Origin: G020353115 sp964389685
Lineage (GTDB): Bacteria > Bacteroidota > Bacteroidia > Bacteroidales > VadinHA17
NCBI GenBank assembly: GCA_964389685.1
Contig: CAYMFM010000077.1
Span: 1 to 19,590, forward strand
Direction: 5' to 3'
DNA length: 19,590 nt
Positions 13,669 through 19,590 of this stretch are shown piece after piece; position 1 is the stretch's first letter; each line of letters begins with the position of its first letter. A model generated the notes under the pieces. It was not told where the DNA came from, made no database searches, and was given only the letters and a program-made list of their open reading frames with translations. Position numbers and translations under genes: made by a program.

Positions 13669-15753
13669 TTATTTATCTCTCGGCGACTCGTCCTGACGTC
13701 CGTCAAGATATATCCCGATGATCTTTACGATTTCTCCATTTTCATCCGACGCAAAATGCAATTGGAAATAATTAATTCCTTGTAAAGCAAAGGTGTCCTG
13801 GTTAATCGGTACTAACCGCAACTCACTTCCCCCATCTCTATGATAATATAAACGCTTATCTTGAATAGTTATGTGCCGGGGGCCATAGTCGCCGACAAAT
13901 TTCTTCAAAGTTTCAACAGGAAGATTAATGGGATTATTCTCAATCCTGGACATATCTCGGACCCATTTTAGACATCTTTTACCATTTGCATTTTCGGGAT
14001 CCAATTCCTGAGCTTTTTTAAGGTGTTCAAGAGCTAGCTTATAGTTTTCGAAATCATAGTAGAATAACCCCATTTCTATACAAGCATCGTAAGTCAGGGA
14101 ATAGGTCTGAAGTTTGTCTATCAGATTTTTTGCGACTTCTAAGGATTTCAAAGCCTGGGAATTTGAGTAAAAAGTGAGAAATTCTTTCGCCAGGGACTTA
14201 TCCTTTTTAAAAAGTTTGATAGCACTCTCTTCAATAACAGGCTGCATGGCAAATTCTCTCTCTTCAAATCCTTTCCAGGTTTGCTGTACCATCTCTATTG
14301 TCTGTTTATAGTTCACGTCCACCAGTTTTGCCAGTAACTTAAAGAGAGCAGCAGAGGATTCTAAATCCAGATTCCAGGCTTCATCCGGCATGTTGAAATG
14401 ATAGTTCAGCAAGTCTTTCTGGGTTGTATAGAGGCTTTCTGGAGCTTTATGAAAAGCTCCGGGAATCTTTGTAATTCCGAGATACCAGGGCACAAAAACA
14501 TTGCTGCAGGGCCTTTCAAGGGCCCGCCAGGTAACGGTGCCTATTTCGACCGGCAGCCAATTCCTCTGCTGGACTATTGTGGTTCTGTGACTTCCATAAT
14601 TACAGATAGTAAAGAAAGGAGATTTATGAGGGCTTTTTTCATAGTTATCTGACTTATCGAGATCTGTGCCTTCATAATGACTTCTAAGAATTCCCATGAT
14701 ATCTTTCAGGGAAAGTTTTCGATCAGGCTTTACCGACACAGGCATTTTTCCCGTTTGTGCTTCCTGGCATGTTAAGGGGAAGTTTTTGTTCAACCGCTGT
14801 GCCATGTACCACTGCCGGTGAGTATTTACTGGATTACAATGAGCTTCTTCGGAAGCATATGCCCTGGCAAAATCGAATTCTTCTCCGCTTGAAGGATCGT
14901 ACCATCCTCTTTGTATGGCATAGTCGATCAAGCCCGGAGAACATATAAAATTCTCCTTGTCATCCATATCAACTTCACGAATACTGAAAGTATTGGCAAT
15001 GATTGCCACTTCATCATCCTGCACTCTCCGGGCGACATAGTTTTTCCCACGAACCATTTGAAGCTGCCAGGCTTCGTTGGGCCCGACAATATTCAGATTT
15101 CTACCCGAAGCATTATAACCGTATTTATCAAGAAGTTGAGTGGCAAGCATTACTGCTTCCCTTGCTGTTTTCGATCTTTGTGCGAGAATTATTCTAAACT
15201 TGAAACCAAGACCTCCATTAATTAAATCCCCACGTGCTTCGACTTCCTCTACAGGATCCTCTTTTGACGCACAGCCATTGCTCCCAAAGGCCACTCCCCA
15301 CTCATTTATTATCCCGTTTGAGAAGGATGATTTAGGACATTCATCCAAGAAATATGCATAGGTCTCTTCAACCTGCGGAAAAGAACCTCCGGCTTGAAGT
15401 TTAATAACGGATCCTGGCTTATATTTCTTTCTGGGAATATACCAGAAATAATCAATATCTCTGGGTCCATCATCCTCCGTTTTAGCAAATAATATTGAAC
15501 CATCAACCGTTGTATTTTTTCCCGCAATGAAAACTGTACATTCTTCCGGTACTTTGCCATCGGGGGTGAAAACAGGAGAAATATGACTTCCTTCCGCATA
15601 TGAATTCATCCCTGCAGCAAAACTTTCCTCTATCATCCGCGGTAGTTTCTGGCCGAGGTTGGGGCCGGAGGGTTTGGGAAAAATGTTATCTTGTGCATAG
15701 ATACTTATTGTTACTACAAGCAACAAAATGCTAATAATTGTGTGTTTATTCAT
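13669..15753 (-). CDS. Secreted C69 family dipeptidase with TPR and extra C-terminal domain
   Basis: This 694-residue exported peptidase is of the C69 (PepD-like, Ntn-hydrolase) type. After a signal peptide (ILLLVVTISIYAQ, 9-21) comes a linker of about 50 residues, then the C69 start ECTVFIAGKNTTVDGSILFA. C72 is the expected nucleophile, exposed as the N-terminus after processing in this class. Conserved C69 text follows: KTEDDGPRD, GVAFGSNGC, ARGDLINGG, YGYNASGRNLNIVGPNEAWQ and, further on, GSHRTTIVQQRNWLPVEIGT with FVPWYLG. About 555-600 is a TPR-like pair (NYKLALEHLKKAQELDPENA). The last 89 residues (606-694) form a beta domain (FVGDYGPRHITIQDKRLYY ... LVPINQDTFAL) like the one often found at the end of Bacteroidota S41 peptidases and beta-lactamases. 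The likely role is cleavage of dipeptides or amide bonds in the periplasm. It lies 47 bp downstream of the S41 peptidase gene. Confidence 0.87.
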   Translation of the reverse strand: MNKHTIISILLLVVTISIYAQDNIFPKPSGPNLGQKLPRMIEESFAAGMNSYAEGSHISPVFTPDGKVPEECTVFIAGKNTTVDGSILFAKTEDDGPRDIDYFWYIPRKKYKPGSVIKLQAGGSFPQVEETYAYFLDECPKSSFSNGIINEWGVAFGSNGCASKEDPVEEVEARGDLINGGLGFKFRIILAQRSKTAREAVMLATQLLDKYGYNASGRNLNIVGPNEAWQLQMVRGKNYVARRVQDDEVAIIANTFSIREVDMDDKENFICSPGLIDYAIQRGWYDPSSGEEFDFARAYASEEAHCNPVNTHRQWYMAQRLNKNFPLTCQEAQTGKMPVSVKPDRKLSLKDIMGILRSHYEGTDLDKSDNYEKSPHKSPFFTICNYGSHRTTIVQQRNWLPVEIGTVTWRALERPCSNVFVPWYLGITKIPGAFHKAPESLYTTQKDLLNYHFNMPDEAWNLDLESSAALFKLLAKLVDVNYKQTIEMVQQTWKGFEEREFAMQPVIEESAIKLFKKDKSLAKEFLTFYSNSQALKSLEVAKNLIDKLQTYSLTYDACIEMGLFYYDFENYKLALEHLKKAQELDPENANGKRCLKWVRDMSRIENNPINLPVETLKKFVGDYGPRHITIQDKRLYYHRDGGSELRLVPINQDTFALQGINYFQLHFASDENGEIVKIIGIYLDGRQDESPRDK

Positions 15754-15800
15754 GATAATTCTTATTCTATTACAAGTGATCAGCTTACCAATAAAATACT

Positions 15801-17522
15801 TTATTCTTGTTTGTTTTCCTGGAGATTATCTTCTTCCAACCTCATCAGGTCCATCTTCATCCGGGCATAATGATGAGCAGGATTTAGCTCGAGGCAACGG
15901 CTATATCTCTGTTTTGCTTCTTCCAGGCGTCCATCAGATTCAAGATATAAAGCGAGAAGATAGTTAAGGTCAATGGATTCCGGGCATTCTCCGACAGCGA
16001 AAAACAGGTAGTCTGTCAGGTCTGATTCACTTTTCTTGTTTCCTGATAAATAATCATAATAAAACTCTTCTAAGAATTTCTCAGGGTTATATCCCCTCCC
16101 GTGCAGAATCTTTTCATTGGAATGGTATGCTTTTTTCATCCCGGAGAGGCCACTGCTGCTGTATGCCTGTTTCAGTATTCCTGCTATATCACTTACCTGA
16201 CTTATAATGCGGTCATAATCCTTCACTGCCAGCATTGCCGGATCGATATTATTTCGATAATCCGCCGCGCTCATTTCCGTCTGAATGTCCGGTGCGTGAA
16301 TGATATTAAAATCAAAAGGCTGTGAGTCCTGATAGTAATCGATTGAACAGTGAATTTCAATTTCAGGATGGTTAGGCAGTCTAAAGGCTCTTGCAGCACC
16401 ATAATGATTGGGCCGGCCGGAGGGCGGTTCCCCGATGGTGGTGATATTGGTATATCTTTTCAGAATGGTGGTTAAATGAACTGCGGCTGAATACGTCACT
16501 CTTCCGGTGATCAGGAATAGCCTGTCCGGTCTGTTTATATCCGGTCTTGCCATAATTTCTTCGAGAAGGGGCATTTCCACATGATTTCCGCCGGTATTGG
16601 TCCTTATATCAATCACCATCTTTTCTGCTCCGCTTTGATCGAATGATTCAAAAAACTGATCGCATAATTTTCCAAACGTGCTTCTTTCTTTCCTGTTTCC
16701 GTGGGAAAAATTGAGTGAATTGATCTGAAGGAACATTGTTTTTTCTTCCGGAATATATTCAAACCAGAACTTTTCACCCGGTTTCCTGAGCCATAAAGGC
16801 AGTGAATTACCTGCCTCATTGTTCATAGCAATCAGGCCGTTTCCAGTCTGGGGATACCAGCTTGTTCCAAAGAAAGGGGCCATGATGAAAAAATCAACCG
16901 TTGGCAATTGAACAGTGATTATTTCATCCTGGTCATCTTGCAGTTCCATCTTGATTTCACTCACATCCTCCACAGCAGCAGCTCTTTTCAGCATTTCAGC
17001 CATACCCAGTGTGTAATAGAAAAACTTTTTTTCTCCGGGCGGATTATCATGACTCCACATGTTACCTATTTTTGAGCAAACTATGCTTGTGGGCATTTCC
17101 CCTATCTGAAGGACTCTCGAGCCCACCAACGAGTGGTATTGCTCCAATCCGGCCATGATATAGATACCCTCTTTAAAGGGATATAGGATAACGGGCAGCA
17201 TATGGATTGTCTGTTGCAGCCACTGGGGGTCTGAATGCTCAAAAGCCCAGCGGGTGTGTCCATCCTGCAAGGTTGCAATCAAATCTGATATTGATAACAC
17301 AATATCCACATCACTCAGACCGGGAATGTCATTCTGCAGTTTTTGTTTTCGTTTATGAAACTCCTCTTTTACTATATAAGCATAGGGATCCGGATGCATG
17401 ATCTCAATCCTTTGTACCAGATAATCAAGATCGTTCTGCCAGGCTTCTTTCTGCTGATCCTGGGCATTATTGTCTATATTTACTAGAAACAATAAAATGG
17501 TGACAATTGTTACTTTTCTCAT
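15801..17522 (-). CDS. Secreted S41 family peptidase with C-terminal TPR
   Basis: This is a C-terminal processing peptidase relative of the S41 family. I chose the ATG at 17522 (573 residues) because it starts a clear signal peptide, MRKVTIVTILLFLVNIDNNAQ. The frame is open to an ATG at 17615, which would overlap the upstream permease by 8 bp and bury the signal peptide. Counting from the chosen start, DGHTRW (87-92) is the N-terminal S41 motif. MVIDIRTNTGGN (302-313) and GRVTYSAAVHLTT (340-352), with S345 as likely nucleophile, form the catalytic core. TIGEPPSGRPNHYG follows. A PDZ-like region may lie between these blocks but is not obvious. The last ~60 residues are a TPR-like pair (ESIDLNYLLALYLESDGRLE and following). 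The neighbouring C69 enzyme has a similar tail. The substrate is unknown; it is probably periplasmic or lipoprotein-anchored. Confidence 0.86.
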   Translation of the reverse strand: MRKVTIVTILLFLVNIDNNAQDQQKEAWQNDLDYLVQRIEIMHPDPYAYIVKEEFHKRKQKLQNDIPGLSDVDIVLSISDLIATLQDGHTRWAFEHSDPQWLQQTIHMLPVILYPFKEGIYIMAGLEQYHSLVGSRVLQIGEMPTSIVCSKIGNMWSHDNPPGEKKFFYYTLGMAEMLKRAAAVEDVSEIKMELQDDQDEIITVQLPTVDFFIMAPFFGTSWYPQTGNGLIAMNNEAGNSLPLWLRKPGEKFWFEYIPEEKTMFLQINSLNFSHGNRKERSTFGKLCDQFFESFDQSGAEKMVIDIRTNTGGNHVEMPLLEEIMARPDINRPDRLFLITGRVTYSAAVHLTTILKRYTNITTIGEPPSGRPNHYGAARAFRLPNHPEIEIHCSIDYYQDSQPFDFNIIHAPDIQTEMSAADYRNNIDPAMLAVKDYDRIISQVSDIAGILKQAYSSSGLSGMKKAYHSNEKILHGRGYNPEKFLEEFYYDYLSGNKKSESDLTDYLFFAVGECPESIDLNYLLALYLESDGRLEEAKQRYSRCLELNPAHHYARMKMDLMRLEEDNLQENKQE

Positions 17523-17607
17523 AGATATCATTAATTCAATTATTTTTTCTATGAACGGGCTGATATTGACTTTTTCCGTTGCAGTAGTTGCAGATAAATT
17601 ATTACAG

Positions 17608-19590
17608 TCATTCAACCCTCAGGCTTTCAGCCGGGTTGGTGGTAGCTGCCTTATAAGCGACATAGCTTACTGTAAGCAAGGCGATCAATAATACAATGGC
17701 TATAACAACAATAAGGTATCCCAGATAAATGATGAATCCGAAATTTATATGGTATGCGAAATTCTGCATCCACAATTTAACGCCAAAATAGAATGGGATT
17801 GCAAAGATGGTTGAGATAACCAATAACTGGACGGTTTCGCGTGACAGCAGGTAAAGGATCGTATTCACGGATGCTCCCAGTGCTTTTCTGACTCCGATTT
17901 CCCTGGTTCTTTGCAAGGCAGTAAAGGAGATCAAGCCCAATAATCCCAGGCAGGAGATAAAGATTGAAAGAATTGAGAAGAGGGCTAATATCTGACCGGT
18001 CCTTTTTTCGGGGGCAAACAGTTTTCCGAATTCATCATCCAGCCAGAAATATTCGAAGGGATAATCGGAGTTGAACTCTTCCCATCTATTCTGGATGAAC
18101 CTGATCGTTTCAGGAATATCTCCTCCCAACAGGCGGACCATGATATACCCCTCCCAGTTGCCGGGCATAAAATGAAAGATCATAGGATGAATATCTTCAT
18201 GCATTGATTCATAATGAAAATCCTTTACTACCCCAATGATTGGCATGAATTGGTCCTCCTCTGGAGTATTCCCGGGGTCAAAAAAGCGGGTTGTCAGCGG
18301 ATCCTCAATACCAAACGTTTTTACAGCAGCTTCATTGATGATCACTGCAAATGAATCGGTAGGCATCTCCCGGCTGAAGAATCTACCCTCCACCATTTCC
18401 AGATCGAGCGCCTCTCCCACTTCACAGCTTACAAAAGCGGTCATAAGCAGAAGGACATCGCTCCTGCTCATCCCTTCAAGCCAGTGGGCATTGTTCCAGA
18501 AACCGCTGGAAGGAATATGGGTTGAGTTGCCGGCAGTGGCAATGTTGGAATGTTTCTCCAACTCCTGTTTGAATGCATCAATCTGTTCCTTTAATGCATC
18601 GGATCGCCGGATGACAAGGACATTGTTTTTTTCAAAACCAAGATCTTTCTTCTGCATAAATTTCAATTGATTGATAACAATCAAGGTACCAACCAGGATA
18701 GCAATGGCTATGGTAAACTGAAAGATTACAAGAAGCTTTCTCAGATATCCCTTTTTTGTACCCTGACCTAACTCACCTTTTAAAACAACGACCGGTCTGA
18801 ATGCCGCCAGAACAAAAGATGGATAGGTCCCTGCCAGCAGTCCGACAAAAAGTGCCAGCACCAGCAACAGGGGAATCAGGTAGTAGCTGCTGAAAAGATT
18901 AAATTGTAATTCCAGCTGTATCATGTTGTTATAGGAGGGCAGCACCAGGTATACGATCAGTATGGCAAATACCAATGCCAGGAGACTCAGAAAAACCGAT
19001 TCTGTAAGGAATTGACCGACCAACAACCGTTTTGTGGATCCCACCACTTTCCGTATTCCAACTTCTCTGGCTCTGCCCGCTGAACGTGCAGTGGCAAGAT
19101 TCATGAAGTTAATGCAGGCAATAAACAGGATCAGGATAGCAATAAGGGAGAATATGTAAACGTAGGCCGGATTTCCATTGGGTTCAATCTCAGCCTGAAG
19201 ATCGGAATGAAGGTGGATGTCCAGCAGGGGTTGTATGAAATATCCAAAATGGCTGCCGGATGCTTCAAACTCCTCCAGATCAATTCCGATAAACTGTTGA
19301 ATAAGCGGCCCGACGTATTTAATAACGATGTCGTTTATTTTTTCTTCAAACTGATCCGGATTCGTGCCGGGAATCAATTTCACATAGGTATACATCTGGT
19401 GGTTCAGCCAGTTTTGTTGCCGGCTAACCCCATAGGTACCCAGTGAACCAAGTAGCTCAAAATGGAAATGGGAATTTTCAGGGACATCCTCCAGCAACCC
19501 GGTAATGGTATAAAATGCTGTGTCACTTTCCACCTGGAGCATTTTCCCAATCGGATCTTCATCGCCAAAATATTTCCTGGCGGCTTTTTC
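17608..19590 (-). CDS. FtsX/MacB-like ABC transporter permease, 5' end beyond the window
   Basis: This is a large membrane permease of the FtsX/MacB superfamily, as found in many copies in Bacteroidota genomes. The frame is open through the right edge: upstream of the internal ATG at 19542 it reads EKAARKYFGDEDPIGK, a typical MacB periplasmic-domain motif. The real start therefore lies beyond 19590, and 660 residues are visible. The order is the end of the first periplasmic domain, helices around AYVYIFSLIAILILFIACINF, the coupling-helix segment RAREVGIRKVVGS, two further helices, the link GTYPSFVLAAFRPVVVLKGEL, a second periplasmic domain, and a repeat of the core (RTREIGVRKALGASV). The C-terminus is TNPAESLRVE, diagnostic for this Bacteroidota-type family. 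Such permeases usually act with an ATPase in export or lipoprotein-related mechanotransmission. No ATPase gene is visible, though one may lie outside the window. It is 85 bp upstream of the S41 gene. Confidence 0.93.
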   Translation of the reverse strand, partial: EKAARKYFGDEDPIGKMLQVESDTAFYTITGLLEDVPENSHFHFELLGSLGTYGVSRQQNWLNHQMYTYVKLIPGTNPDQFEEKINDIVIKYVGPLIQQFIGIDLEEFEASGSHFGYFIQPLLDIHLHSDLQAEIEPNGNPAYVYIFSLIAILILFIACINFMNLATARSAGRAREVGIRKVVGSTKRLLVGQFLTESVFLSLLALVFAILIVYLVLPSYNNMIQLELQFNLFSSYYLIPLLLVLALFVGLLAGTYPSFVLAAFRPVVVLKGELGQGTKKGYLRKLLVIFQFTIAIAILVGTLIVINQLKFMQKKDLGFEKNNVLVIRRSDALKEQIDAFKQELEKHSNIATAGNSTHIPSSGFWNNAHWLEGMSRSDVLLLMTAFVSCEVGEALDLEMVEGRFFSREMPTDSFAVIINEAAVKTFGIEDPLTTRFFDPGNTPEEDQFMPIIGVVKDFHYESMHEDIHPMIFHFMPGNWEGYIMVRLLGGDIPETIRFIQNRWEEFNSDYPFEYFWLDDEFGKLFAPEKRTGQILALFSILSIFISCLGLLGLISFTALQRTREIGVRKALGASVNTILYLLSRETVQLLVISTIFAIPFYFGVKLWMQNFAYHINFGFIIYLGYLIVVIAIVLLIALLTVSYVAYKAATTNPAESLRVE

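Noticed and set aside
17523..17615. Longer N-terminus of the S41 peptidase
   Set aside because: The extra 31 residues would precede and bury a clear signal peptide and overlap the permease gene.

Overview
The window looks like part of a metagenome-assembled genome from the Bacteroidota, or at least the wider FCB group. The right two thirds carries typical lineage markers. These are a FtsX/MacB-type ABC permease ending in an NPAESLR-like tail, secreted hydrolases with C-terminal TPR segments, short signal peptides ending in AQ/GQ, and weak Shine-Dalgarno sites. It contains one run of exactly 100 Ns (6119-6218). This is an assembly gap, because the 55 bases on its left are repeated exactly on its right.

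Region 1 (28-7328, plus strand) is a complete dissimilatory sulfur cassette, aprB-aprA-qmoA-qmoB-qmoC. AprBA interconverts APS and sulfite + AMP. QmoABC is the membrane complex thought to link AprBA to the menaquinone pool. The order aprBA-qmoABC matches classical sulfate reducers, where sat usually lies just upstream; here that would be outside the window. No dsr genes are visible, so the sequence does not decide between sulfate reduction and sulfite oxidation. qmoC is split only by the assembly gap, and removing 6119-6273 restores a 380-residue protein. A 218-bp AT-rich spacer full of CAAAT/ATTTG motifs separates aprA from qmoA.

Region 2 (7420-9962, minus strand, convergent with qmoC) holds two exported proteins of unknown function: a probable outer-membrane beta-barrel (421 aa) and a 309-aa secreted protein. 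Behind them is a 255-bp spacer with interlocking palindromes.

Region 3 (9963-19590, minus strand) is a run of hydrolases: a secreted HExxH metalloprotease-like protein, a polytopic membrane M23 peptidase, an alpha/beta hydrolase with TPR, a C69-type dipeptidase with TPR and an extra C-terminal domain, and an S41 peptidase with TPR. An ABC permease follows and runs off the right edge. The spacers (31, 124, 65, 47 and 85 bp) allow co-transcription of some of these genes. The alpha/beta hydrolase gene is clearly more AT-rich than its neighbours.

The main point of interest is the Apr-Qmo pathway embedded in a Bacteroidota-like chromosome. The 3' part of qmoC is contiguous, without any gap, with the Bacteroidota-type genes. 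A scaffolding error at the N run therefore cannot explain the linkage.
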